Below are positions 1 through 6,748 of a stretch of DNA of 12,621 nucleotides, piece after piece. Source of the DNA: Tissierella_B sp964485455. GTDB lineage: Bacteria; Bacillota; Clostridia; Tissierellales; Tissierellaceae. Location: NCBI GenBank assembly GCA_964485455.1, contig CAZAJU010000060.1, positions 1 to 12,621 of the forward strand, read 5' to 3'. Below the pieces are notes generated by a model. That model saw only the letters and a program-made list of their open reading frames with translations. It was not told where the DNA came from and ran no database searches. Every line of letters starts with the position of its first letter. The first letter of the stretch is position 1. The position numbers were made by a program, and so were the translations under genes.

Positions 1-74
1 ACGTCTTTTCCGTCTTCTCCTGTAATAAATCCAAATCCTTTTTCTGCGTTAAACCATTTTACTGTACCATTCAT
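1..74 (-). CDS. Cold-shock protein, CspA family (5' end only)
   Basis: The reverse strand from 74 encodes 24 residues before the window edge. They begin MNGTVKWFNAEKGFGFI and include KGFGFI, the RNP1 nucleic-acid-binding motif of the CspA/CspB cold-shock domain. These proteins are about 65-70 residues long, so roughly a third is present. A ribosome binding site GGAGGT (82-87) lies 7 nt before the ATG and supports this start. The family binds single-stranded RNA and DNA in the cytoplasm and acts as an RNA chaperone. Family membership is very likely. The exact paralogue cannot be told because the C-terminal part lies outside the window. Confidence 0.93.
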   Translation of the reverse strand, partial: MNGTVKWFNAEKGFGFITGEDGKD

Positions 75-199
75 AATGTGTACCTCCGATATTTTATTTC
101 TTAAACTATAGAAATATTCACCAATAAGATCTCGAAAATACACTAGTACTTATGGAAATATATTGTGTTACTATTTACTCTTAATTTAAGTTCTTTTTT

Positions 200-228
200 A
201 TAATATCATGGATGTTAATATTTTACAA
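200..228 (-). promoter_or_regulatory. Sigma-A promoter for the cold-shock gene, with long leader
   Basis: On the reverse strand TTGTAA (-35, 223-228) and TATTAT (-10, 200-205) are separated by exactly 17 nt. Transcription would start near 193, giving an untranslated leader of about 120 nt before the ATG at 74. Long 5' leaders that refold with temperature are typical of cold-shock genes. Here only the leader length is seen, and thermosensing is inferred. Confidence 0.6.
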
Positions 229-280
229 GCTTTATTTTTTAAATATTCCTTTAGTGAATACTAATACTATCAAATAAGAA

Positions 281-309
281 TTGACTAAAGTTCTGATTAG
301 GAATAAAAT
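281..309 (+). promoter_or_regulatory. Sigma-A promoter for glutamine synthetase
   Basis: TTGACT (281-286) and TAAAAT (304-309) are separated by 17 nt, which predicts a start near 316 and a leader of about 25 nt. A short inverted repeat TTAGT-GAAT-ACTAA (251-264) lies just upstream. No GlnR/TnrA-type site (TGTNA-N7-TNACA) was seen, so nitrogen control cannot be assigned. Confidence 0.6.
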
Positions 310-341
310 TTAAGATAGAAAATTGAAAGGGCTGATAATTG

Positions 342-2243
342 ATGGCTAAGGACCTGATTTATGTCATAGAAAAAGAGCAGCATAATGAGAAAGATTTAAC
401 TGAAATTCTAAACCAACATAATGAAATAAAATTTGTTTCTCTTTCTGGTGTTGATCTCATAGGGCATGAAACTGATGAGAAGATACCGGTTAGGATATTT
501 CTTGAAGACATGGATACATTCCTAAATGGTATTGCAGTACAGACTGATGGGTCGTCTGTATACCTTCCAACTATCGCAAGCCTAGACAATGCTAAGATCG
601 ATCTTAAGGCGGATTTAGATTGTAATTGGTTTGTGGATTATAACTATGAAAATATTGATGAAGATACAAATCTTCCTGTAGGAACCATTAAAATTCCAAG
701 CTTTTTATATCATGATGGAGTTCCTGTGGATTCAAGGCATATACTTTTAAATGCAGTTAATTTCTTCAAGGAAAATACTCTAAAGCTAATAGATGAATAT
801 CCAGAATGTTTAAATGGATTTGGATTTACCAAGGATGATATCGAAGAAATAAGGGTTACCTCTGCCACTGAGCTAGAGTTTTGGGTAATGACACCTAATG
901 ACAGCAGAGACACTGAGGAACTAAGCACATCTCAGGAGCTTCACGAGCAGTATTGGTCAAAGACCAGAGGAGCAGTAAGAACAGCCCTTGAGCAATCCCT
1001 TCAAACTATGGAAAAATACAAACTAAATCCTGAAATGGGACATAAGGAAGCAGGTGGAGTAAAGGCTAGGCTTCAAACTGACGGTTCCCTATCAGGAATT
1101 ATGGAACAGCTTGAAATAGACTGGAAATACTCCAATGCAGTTCAATGTGGAGATAATGAGCTAATTGTAAAGAGAATTGTTAAGGAAACCTTCAGAAAGA
1201 ACGGAATGGATGTAACATTCCTTGCTAAGCCTATTCCTGGAGTTGCTGGTAGTGGTGAGCATGTTCACTTAGGAGTTGCTGCAAAGCTTAAATCAGGTAA
1301 GATGGTAAATTTATTCAATCCAACCACTGATAGCTACTTAAGTAATTTGGGTTATGGCGCTATTATGGGGATTTTAAATAATTATGAGGTGATGAATCCA
1401 TTTATTACTTCATCGAATGAAGCATTTAAAAGGCTTAAAAAGGGCTTTGAGGCTCCAATTTGTATAGTTACATCTCTTGGAAAGTCAACAAAGCAACCTT
1501 CGAGAAACCGAACTGTACTACTAGGCCTTATTAGGGATGAAAACAATCCATTGGCTACTAGATTTGAGTTGAGATCCCCTAATCCTCATACTAATACCTT
1601 CCTTTGTATTGCAACAATGTTGATGGGTATGAATGATGGAATAGAATATGCAATTAAGAATAATAGAAGCGAAGCTGAGCTTTTGGATGAGCTTTCAAAG
1701 GAACCTGGTCAAGATGCAGCCTACCTAGAAAAGGAAAGAGCATATAGAAGCGAAGTAGATGTATTCGATGATTTTACAGATGAAGAAAGGGATAGATATT
1801 TTGGAAAGGTACCTTCAACGGTATATGAGAATATCTCAGCCTTTGAGGAATACAAAGAAAAGACGGCTGTTTTGATGAAAGGGGATGTAATCGGAGAAAA
1901 GATTATCCGAAGCTTTACTGTAGCTGCAATTAGTAAATGGGTAACTGAAATTGAACATCGAATACTTCCTGATTTATTTAAAGAAATCAAGAATACTAGA
2001 TTATTACATGATCCTAACAACTCATCGGACTTGGATATATCCAATTGGATGAAAATTAGGGACATAAGAATTGATCTTGTGAAGGACAGCTATAGCAAGA
2101 AGAGTTTATTTAAGGCTATAAAAGAAGCAATAGCAGCAGAGGATTATAAAACCGTATCTGATTTACAGAAGACAATCTACTCTAAGGTTGATGAAATGAG
2201 AAGTCTTTATTCAGAATACAAGAGAAATCTTTTTGAGATCTAG
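342..2243 (+). CDS. Glutamine synthetase, large (about 633-residue) clostridial form
   Basis: The product should make glutamine from glutamate, ammonia and ATP in the cytosol. By-eye matches to the glutamine synthetase catalytic core are TELEF with acidic residues E177 and E179, an EMGHKE segment (231-236) in the n1/n2 metal region, GSGEHVHLG with H307 and H309 (the equivalent of NGSGMHxH), and NRT (389-391) followed by RFELRSPNP (407-415), the substrate/ATP arginine region. At about 633 residues it is longer than GSI (about 440-470) and shorter than classic GSIII (about 700 or more). About 200 residues follow the last core motif. A typical GSIII N-terminal signature was not recognised, so the class is left open. 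The start is ambiguous: ATG 342 is adjacent to TTG 339, and AAAGGG (326-331) sits 10 nt from ATG or 7 nt from TTG. The gene appears monocistronic. Confidence 0.9.
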   Translation: MAKDLIYVIEKEQHNEKDLTEILNQHNEIKFVSLSGVDLIGHETDEKIPVRIFLEDMDTFLNGIAVQTDGSSVYLPTIASLDNAKIDLKADLDCNWFVDYNYENIDEDTNLPVGTIKIPSFLYHDGVPVDSRHILLNAVNFFKENTLKLIDEYPECLNGFGFTKDDIEEIRVTSATELEFWVMTPNDSRDTEELSTSQELHEQYWSKTRGAVRTALEQSLQTMEKYKLNPEMGHKEAGGVKARLQTDGSLSGIMEQLEIDWKYSNAVQCGDNELIVKRIVKETFRKNGMDVTFLAKPIPGVAGSGEHVHLGVAAKLKSGKMVNLFNPTTDSYLSNLGYGAIMGILNNYEVMNPFITSSNEAFKRLKKGFEAPICIVTSLGKSTKQPSRNRTVLLGLIRDENNPLATRFELRSPNPHTNTFLCIATMLMGMNDGIEYAIKNNRSEAELLDELSKEPGQDAAYLEKERAYRSEVDVFDDFTDEERDRYFGKVPSTVYENISAFEEYKEKTAVLMKGDVIGEKIIRSFTVAAISKWVTEIEHRILPDLFKEIKNTRLLHDPNNSSDLDISNWMKIRDIRIDLVKDSYSKKSLFKAIKEAIAAEDYKTVSDLQKTIYSKVDEMRSLYSEYKRNLFEI

Positions 2244-2267
2244 ATTTCATAATGATAGTGATATATA

Positions 2268-2285
2268 ATACCAGAATCCTGGTAT
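2268..2285 (+). repeat. Small inverted repeat after the glutamine synthetase gene
   Basis: ATACCAG-AATC-CTGGTAT is a perfect 7-bp stem with a 4-nt loop, 24 nt after the stop codon. No T-run follows, so it is a weak terminator candidate. It may be a 3'-end stabilising hairpin. Confidence 0.4.
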
Positions 2286-2338
2286 AATAAGTATATAGCA
2301 TAAAAAGCTTAACAATAGTATAATATTTATGTAATAAT

Positions 2339-2364
2339 AAAGCCCGCTTTTAAAGTGGGTTTTG
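2339..2364 (+). terminator. Rho-independent terminator (or leader hairpin of the next gene)
   Basis: The arms AAAGCCCGCTTT and AAAGTGGGTTTT form a nearly complete stem with two G-T pairs and run into TTTT (2360-2363). It lies between glutamine synthetase and the tcdA-like gene and probably ends the former. A lone TATAAT (2319-2324) without a clear -35 lies just upstream. If that is a promoter, the hairpin would sit in the leader of the next gene and could attenuate it. Confidence 0.6.
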
Positions 2365-2397
2365 CCTTGTTAATAGTATTAGTAAGGAGAGAAATAG

Positions 2398-3156
2398 ATG
2401 AATCAATTTTCAAGAACAGAACTGCTCCTGGGTGTTGAAGGAGTAGAAAGATTAAAGAATTCCAGTGTTGCAGTATTTGGCGTAGGGGGAGTAGGTTCCT
2501 TTACCGTTGAGGCTTTAGTGAGAAGTGGTGTTGGACATATAGCCGTAATCGATGATGATAAGGTATGTCTAACAAATATAAATAGGCAACTTATAGCTAC
2601 AAGAAAGACTATTGGAAAACCCAAAGTAGAGGTTATGAGGGATAGAATATTGGAGATCAATCCTAATTGCAAAGTAGATATATATCAGACCTTCTATACA
2701 GCTGAGACTGCTGAAAGCATAGATATTTCAGGCTTTACCTACATAGTAGATGCAATAGATACGGTATCTTCTAAGCTTTTACTTATAGAAAAGGCAAAGG
2801 CAGCAAATGTAAAAATCATAAGTTGTATGGGAGCAGGAAATAAGCTAGACCCAACTAGATTAGAAGTAGTTGATATTTATAAGACCAGTGTATGCCCTCT
2901 AGCAAAGGTCATGAGGCATGAGCTAAGGAAGAGAGGGGTTAAAAAACTTAAGGTAGTATATTCTCAAGAACCACCTATTAAACCTATTGAGAGTGAAGAA
3001 GACAATTGCAAGACTAAATGCGTATGCCCACCGGGAACTGAAAGAAAATGTACTCAAAGAAGACAAATACCCGGAAGTGTAGCTTTTGTACCTTCAGTTG
3101 CAGGGCTTATAATAGCGGGAGAGATAGTCAGAGATATTGCATCAGCTAATTATTAA
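2398..3156 (+). CDS. tcdA: tRNA threonylcarbamoyladenosine dehydratase (TcdA/CsdL type, ThiF/MoeB/E1-like fold)
   Basis: This 252-residue protein has the E1-like adenylating-enzyme fold. The dinucleotide loop GVGGVG is at 28-33, an acidic strand end DDDKV at 52-56, the conserved NINRQ motif at 60-64, and DAIDT further on. The pattern and length fit TcdA (E. coli protein about 268 residues), which uses ATP to cyclise t6A37 of tRNA to ct6A. The C-terminal third carries a Cys-rich segment (CKTKCVCPPGTERKC) before a hydrophobic SVAGLIIAGEIV helix. AAGGAG precedes the ATG at a normal distance. Other ThiF/MoeB relatives activate sulfur-carrier proteins, but no ThiS/MoaD partner is nearby, which favours TcdA. 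The gene stands alone between two terminators. Confidence 0.85.
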   Translation: MNQFSRTELLLGVEGVERLKNSSVAVFGVGGVGSFTVEALVRSGVGHIAVIDDDKVCLTNINRQLIATRKTIGKPKVEVMRDRILEINPNCKVDIYQTFYTAETAESIDISGFTYIVDAIDTVSSKLLLIEKAKAANVKIISCMGAGNKLDPTRLEVVDIYKTSVCPLAKVMRHELRKRGVKKLKVVYSQEPPIKPIESEEDNCKTKCVCPPGTERKCTQRRQIPGSVAFVPSVAGLIIAGEIVRDIASANY

Positions 3157-3246
3157 TAGAGGAAGATTAAGTTTTAAAGGAAATCATAGGAGTCCATTAT
3201 GTAGATATTAATAGTCTTAAGAATCTAGTAGTTTAAAAATAGATAG

Positions 3247-3282
3247 AGCAAGGTCTAAGTAGTAAAAGGCTTTGCTTTTTTT
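3247..3282 (+). terminator. Probable terminator after the tcdA-like gene
   Basis: AGCAAGG (3247-3253) can pair with CTTTGCT (3270-3276), with one G-T pair, and is followed by a run of seven T (3276-3282). The 16-nt loop makes it a moderate call. It separates the tcdA-like gene from the copper operon promoter that begins 6 nt later. Confidence 0.5.
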
Positions 3283-3287
3283 ATCCC

Positions 3288-3316
3288 TTGACAATAATAG
3301 TTCAAGGGTTTATTAT
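3288..3316 (+). promoter_or_regulatory. Sigma-A promoter of the copper operon
   Basis: A consensus TTGACA (3288-3293), a 17-nt spacer and TATTAT (3311-3316) make a near-ideal vegetative promoter, starting transcription near 3323. An inverted repeat CCCTTGA (3285-3291) / TCAAGGG (3302-3308) overlaps the -35 element and spacer, so a second regulator could bind here. Such a strong promoter fits a repressor-controlled operon. Confidence 0.8.
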
Positions 3317-3327
3317 AAAAGCATAGA

Positions 3328-3342
3328 CCCCCACCGTGGGGG
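3328..3342 (+). promoter_or_regulatory. CsoR-type operator
   Basis: CCCCCAC-C-GTGGGGG is a perfect 7-bp inverted repeat with a one-base centre, in otherwise AT-rich DNA. It starts about 5 nt after the predicted transcription start. CsoR-family repressors are known to bind GC-rich palindromes with C-runs and G-runs like this one. Being directly upstream of csoR, it implies autoregulation: apo-CsoR blocks transcription and Cu(I) binding releases it. Binding is inferred from family knowledge. Confidence 0.75.
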
Positions 3343-3366
3343 AGGGGTTGATTGGGGGTGTAAATT

Positions 3367-3654
3367 ATGGATCATAAAAATCATATGAATCAAGATAAGA
3401 AAAAGGCATTACAATCTTTAAAAACAGCTAAAGGACAAATAGAAGCTACTATAAAGATGCTTGAAGAAGGTAGATATTGTGTAGATGTTTCAAATCAGAT
3501 CCTTGCTGCTCAATCTCTATTAAAGAAGGCTGATTTGTTGATTATTAGACAACATATAGATCACTGTGTAAGAGAGGCATTTAATGGAGAAGATAATGGT
3601 GAAGAAAAACTAGATGAGGTAATGGAGCTTCTGACTAAGGTAATTGGGAAGTAA
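3367..3654 (+). CDS. csoR: Copper-sensing transcriptional repressor, CsoR family
   Basis: This 95-residue all-helical protein of the CsoR/RcnR family (DUF156) has the Cu(I) ligand set C38, H63 and C67. The H-x3-C spacing matches the known Cys-His-Cys site (C36/H61/C65 in the Mycobacterium tuberculosis protein). The family core is visible as LKTAKGQIEA...MLEEGRYCVDV...IDHCVREA. It should act as a tetrameric repressor that leaves DNA when it binds Cu(I). It is the first gene of the operon, directly behind the GC-rich palindrome, and copA follows with a 13-nt gap. A GGGGGTG stretch (3354-3360) serves as the ribosome binding site. RcnR/FrmR-type sensors lack this exact Cys pair, so a copper role is well supported. 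Confidence 0.93.
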   Translation: MDHKNHMNQDKKKALQSLKTAKGQIEATIKMLEEGRYCVDVSNQILAAQSLLKKADLLIIRQHIDHCVREAFNGEDNGEEKLDEVMELLTKVIGK

Positions 3655-3667
3655 TGGAGGAGTTTTT

Positions 3668-6112
3668 ATGGCTAAAAAAACATTAAACATAGAAGGTATG
3701 ACCTGTGCCTCATGTGCTAAGGCTGTGGAAAGGGCAACCAGAAAGCTTGAAGGGGTAGAGGAAGCCAATGTAAACTTAGCTACGGAGAAGCTGGTTATAA
3801 CTTATGATGAGGGAACTTTAAGAGTTGAGGATATTCAAGCTGCTGTTGAAAAGGCAGGCTATAAAGCAATTACTGAATCAATTACTAAGACTCTTTCCGT
3901 TGAAGGGATGACATGAGCATCTTGTGCTAAAGCTGTGGAGACAGCTACGAGAAAGCTTGAAGGAGTTCAAAAGGCCGATGTAAATCTTGCTACAGAAAAA
4001 TTATTCTTAACCTATGACCCTTCACAAGTTAGGATTTCAGATATTAAAAGAGCAGTAGAAAAGGCAGGATATAAGGTAAGGGAGGAAGAGGAAACTGTAG
4101 ATATGGATAAAGATAGGAAGGAAAGGGAAATAAAGCTTCTTTGGACTAAGTTCTTAGTCTCTGCTATATTTACTATCCCTTTACTATATATATCCATGGG
4201 TCATATGTTAGGAGCCCGACTACCGGAAATAATAGCTCCTCATCATAATCCCCTAAATTTTGCCTTACTACAGTTATTGCTAACAATCCCTGTAGTAATA
4301 GCAGGAAATAAATATTACTCCATAGGAATTAAGACCTTATTAAAGGCCAGTCCAAATATGGATTCCTTGATTGCAATAGGCACAGGAGCAGCATTTATTT
4401 ATGGTGTTTTTGCTACTGTGAAGATTATGGGTGGAGATCATAGTTATGCATCAGACCTATACTTTGAATCTGCAGCTGTAATCATTACATTAATAACCTT
4501 GGGTAAGTATTTGGAGGCAGTATCTAAGGGAAAGACCTCTGAAGCTATTAAAAAACTAATGGGACTTCAACCTAAGACTGCAATCATAATAAATGATGGT
4601 AAGGAAGTAGAAATTTCTATAGATGAAGTTGAAACAGGAGATATTATATTGGTTAAGCCTGGGGATAAGATACCAGTAGATGGAATAGTTGTAGAAGGTA
4701 ATACTTCAGTAGATGAATCCATGCTAACAGGAGAGAGTATACCTGTTGAGAAGAATGTTGGAGATAATATTATCGGAGCAAGTATTAATAAAAATGGCTC
4801 AGTAAAGTTCAAGGCAACCAAAGTTGGTAAGGATACAGCCCTTGCTCAGATAATAAAGCTTGTGGAAGATGCTCAAGGCTCAAAGGCTCCTATTGCTAAG
4901 TTGGCAGATGTGATTTCAGGATATTTCGTTCCAATAGTAATTGGTCTAGCAACCATATCAGGGCTTCTATGGTACTTTATTGGTGGAGAATCCTCTACCT
5001 TTGCACTTACAATATTTATTGCAGTATTGGTAATTGCCTGTCCTTGTGCTCTAGGTCTTGCTACACCTACAGCTATAATGGTAGGAACAGGAAAGGGAGC
5101 AGAGAATGGGGTCTTGATAAAGAGTGGTACAGCATTGGAAACTGCCCATCAAGTAGGAACCATAGTATTTGATAAGACGGGAACTATTACAGAAGGAAAG
5201 CCAAAGGTTACAGATATAATTACAATTGGAATTTCAGAGGATGAGTTATTGAATCTTACAGCATCTGCAGAAAAAGGCTCAGAGCATCCTTTAGGTGAAG
5301 CAATAGTTAGAAAAGCTGAAGAAAAGGGCTTAGAGTTTAAGAAAAATGATAAATTTAAGGCTATCCCAGGTCATGGTATTGAAGTAGACATAGAAGGAAA
5401 GACTATATTAGCAGGAAATATAAAGCTTATGGAGGACAGAAACATTTCATTGGAGGATTCGGAAGCTTTATCCCATAGATTAGCCGAAGAGGGTAAGACA
5501 CCTATGTTTGTAGCAATAGACGGAAAAATTGCGGGAATCATAGCTGTAGCTGATACAGTTAAAGAAAATAGTAAAAAAGCAATTGAAAGCCTTCATAAAA
5601 TGGGAATTCAAGTAGCTATGATTACTGGAGATAATAGGAGAACTGCCCAGGCAATTGCGAAACAAGTTAATATAGATATAGTTTTAGCAGAGGTACTGCC
5701 TGAAGACAAGGCAAATGAAGTTAAAAAACTTCAGGCTGAGGGTAAGAAGGTGGCAATGGTTGGAGATGGAATCAACGATGCACCAGCCTTAGCACAAGCA
5801 GATGTGGGTATCGCTATTGGTTCTGGTACTGATGTTGCCATGGAGTCTGCAGATATAGTTCTAATGAAGAGCGATCTTATGGATGTTGCCACTGCCATTC
5901 AGTTGAGTAACGCAACTATAAGAAATATAAAGCAAAATCTATTTTGGGCATTTGCTTATAACACAATGGGAATTCCAGTAGCTATGGGCTTGTTACATTT
6001 ATTTGGAGGACCCCTACTAAATCCTATGATAGCAGGAGCAGCTATGAGTTTAAGCTCAGTATCAGTTGTGTCAAATGCATTAAGACTAAAGAATTTCAAA
6101 CCTGTTAAATAG
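3668..6112 (+). CDS. copA: Copper-exporting P1B-type ATPase CopA, probable selenoprotein (TGA at codon 83)
   Basis: Read through one in-frame TGA (3914-3916), this encodes 814 residues of a Cu(I)-exporting P-type ATPase. HMA1 (about 5-67) has GMTCASC with C13/C16. HMA2 (about 75-137) is the same unit 70 residues later and reads GMT-U83-AS-C86. Then come four membrane helices (about 157-285), the actuator TGE (354-356), CPC copper gate (458-460), phosphorylated D502 in DKTGT, an SEHPLG nucleotide-site motif, GDGINDAP (699-706), and the Cu(I)-specific Y764-N765 and M793-x3-S797 in the last two helices. The start ATG 3668 has GGAGG (3656-3660) 7 nt upstream. A SECIS-like hairpin follows the TGA, everything downstream is intact, and the gene ends in TAG. 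Alternatives are a point nonsense mutation or sequencing error. No ribosome binding site supports restart at GTG 3935. Confidence 0.9.
3680..4079 (+). repeat. Tandem duplication of the HMA metal-binding domain inside copA
   Basis: Two copies with a 210-nt period lie at about 3680-3868 and 3890-4078. Shared protein stretches include ASCAKAVE, ATRKLEGV and VNLATEKL, and much of the DNA is the same, which points to a fairly recent internal duplication. The copies differ where it matters: copy 1 has TGT for the first metal-site Cys, and copy 2 has TGA plus the hairpin. Confidence 0.85.
3914..3946 (+). promoter_or_regulatory. Selenocysteine UGA codon and bacterial SECIS-like hairpin
   Basis: After TGA (3914-3916) a perfect stem-loop AGCTGT (3931-3936) - GGAG (3937-3940) - ACAGCT (3941-3946) forms inside the coding sequence. 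The loop begins 20 nt after the UGA and its first two bases are G. Both fit the bacterial SECIS rules known from the literature: a loop about 16-37 nt from the UGA, with a G at the loop start. The homologous stretch of the first HMA repeat (3721-3736) reads GGCTGTGGAAAGGGCA and cannot form this stem. SelB would bind the loop and deliver Sec-tRNA. Function is inferred. Confidence 0.8.
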
Positions 6113-6157
6113 TAAATTTACTATCCAATACTATAAAAAATCAAAGGAGAGATAAAG

Positions 6158-6373
6158 ATGAGAAAGAAAGTTTTAATAGAAGGCATGAGCTGTAATCATT
6201 GTGCACACCATGTAGCAGAGTCATTAAATGAAATAGACGGAGTATCTAATGTAGCAGTAAAACTAGAAGAAAAATATGCTCTTTTGGATGTAGATAGTAA
6301 CGATTTAGATGAGGCAATTAAATTTGCAGTAGATGAAGCAGGTTATAAAGTAGTGGGTATTGAGGCAGTATAA
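6158..6373 (+). CDS. copZ: Copper chaperone CopZ-like, single HMA domain protein
   Basis: This 71-residue protein is one complete heavy-metal-associated domain with the metal site GMSCNHC (C12, C15). CopZ chaperones bind Cu(I) in the cytosol and hand it to the N-terminal domains of CopA or to CsoR-type sensors. It lies 45 nt after copA with a strong AAAGGAGA (6143-6150) 7 nt before the ATG, in the csoR-copA operon. The CNHC linker differs from the CASC of the CopA domains. The sequence is clearly more divergent from the two CopA domains than they are from each other, so it is not a recent copy of them. Copper is favoured over other soft metals by context. Confidence 0.9.
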   Translation: MRKKVLIEGMSCNHCAHHVAESLNEIDGVSNVAVKLEEKYALLDVDSNDLDEAIKFAVDEAGYKVVGIEAV

Positions 6374-6525
6374 TGAAAAGAATAATCAAAAGATGGTTGG
6401 AAAGATTGGAGGAAGCTAATAAGGATTCCTTCGGTTCAGAACCATTGGATTGTTGTAAAATAGGTAGAAATACTACTCAAAAAAAGGCAGTAAGAATGAC
6501 TTCAGATAATCACAATAATAAATAA
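6373..6525 (+). CDS. LDCC-motif putative metal-binding microprotein
   Basis: This 50-codon gene overlaps the copZ stop codon by one base (TAATG) and has GAGG (6362-6365) 7 nt upstream, so it should be translationally coupled to copZ. It starts with a basic amphipathic segment (MKRIIKRWLERLEEANK), then has FGSEPLDCC with adjacent cysteines C27 and C28, and a hydrophilic tail. I recognise this as the family annotated as LDCC-motif putative metal-binding proteins, common in Clostridia and of unknown function. Being last in a copper operon, it could bind Cu(I) or assist transfer; that part is inference. No signal peptide or membrane segment is seen. Confidence 0.8.
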   Translation: MKRIIKRWLERLEEANKDSFGSEPLDCCKIGRNTTQKKAVRMTSDNHNNK

Positions 6526-6540
6526 ATAAGTATATAAATC

Positions 6541-6624
6541 AAACCACTGAAAACTAATCTCTGGAACCCTTGTAAGCAGTATAATTCTTATTAGAAGGAT
6601 AGGATTTAGATATTTCAGTGGTTT
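6541..6624 (+). terminator. Long nested hairpin after the copper operon, possible terminator or 3' RNA element
   Basis: AAACCACTGAAA (6541-6552) and TTTCAGTGGTTT (6613-6624) are perfectly complementary over 12 bp. Inside, short helices nest in order: CTAA/TTAG (6554-6557, 6606-6609), CCTT/AAGG (6568-6571, 6595-6598) and TAAG/CTTA (6573-6576, 6587-6590). A five-T run (6633-6637) follows 8 nt later. The long loop is unusual for a simple terminator. It lies 15 nt after the LDCC gene and probably forms the 3' end of the copper mRNA. Confidence 0.5.
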
Positions 6625-6688
6625 ATTAAATATTTTTAAATGATAATGGTTTCCTAAACGCTACTACATTTAATTTAACAATAAACTA

Positions 6689-6697
6689 TGTTATAAT
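6689..6697 (+). promoter_or_regulatory. Extended -10 promoter for the pyrophosphatase gene
   Basis: TGTTATAAT (6689-6697) combines a perfect TATAAT with the upstream TG of an extended -10 element. The -35 position (about 6669-6674, TTTAAT) is weak, as is usual for extended -10 promoters. The predicted start is near 6704, leaving a leader of about 45 nt. Confidence 0.55.
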
Positions 6698-6748
6698 TAG
6701 GAAAAGATAAAGCATCTTCACTAATTTATAGAATTGGAGAGTGAAAAA

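Noticed and set aside
3644..3667. Upstream ATG at 3644 as the copA start
   Set aside because: It would overlap csoR and place the GGAGG site inside the gene. ATG 3668 has that site 7 nt upstream and starts the usual MAKKTLNIEGMT.
3914..3916. TGA in copA as a disabling mutation (pseudogene)
   Set aside because: The frame stays open for about 730 codons with every P-type ATPase motif intact. The TGA hits the one position where Sec replaces a metal-binding Cys, and a SECIS-like hairpin follows. A sequencing or point error cannot be fully excluded without reads.
3935..6112. A separate N-truncated ATPase starting at GTG 3935
   Set aside because: There is no ribosome binding site before GTG 3935, and this start would cut the second HMA domain behind its metal site.
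6734..6748. TTG 6734 as the pyrophosphatase start
   Set aside because: The ribosome binding site GGAGAG (6736-6741) would lie within the coding sequence. ATG 6749 fits the site and the family N-terminus.
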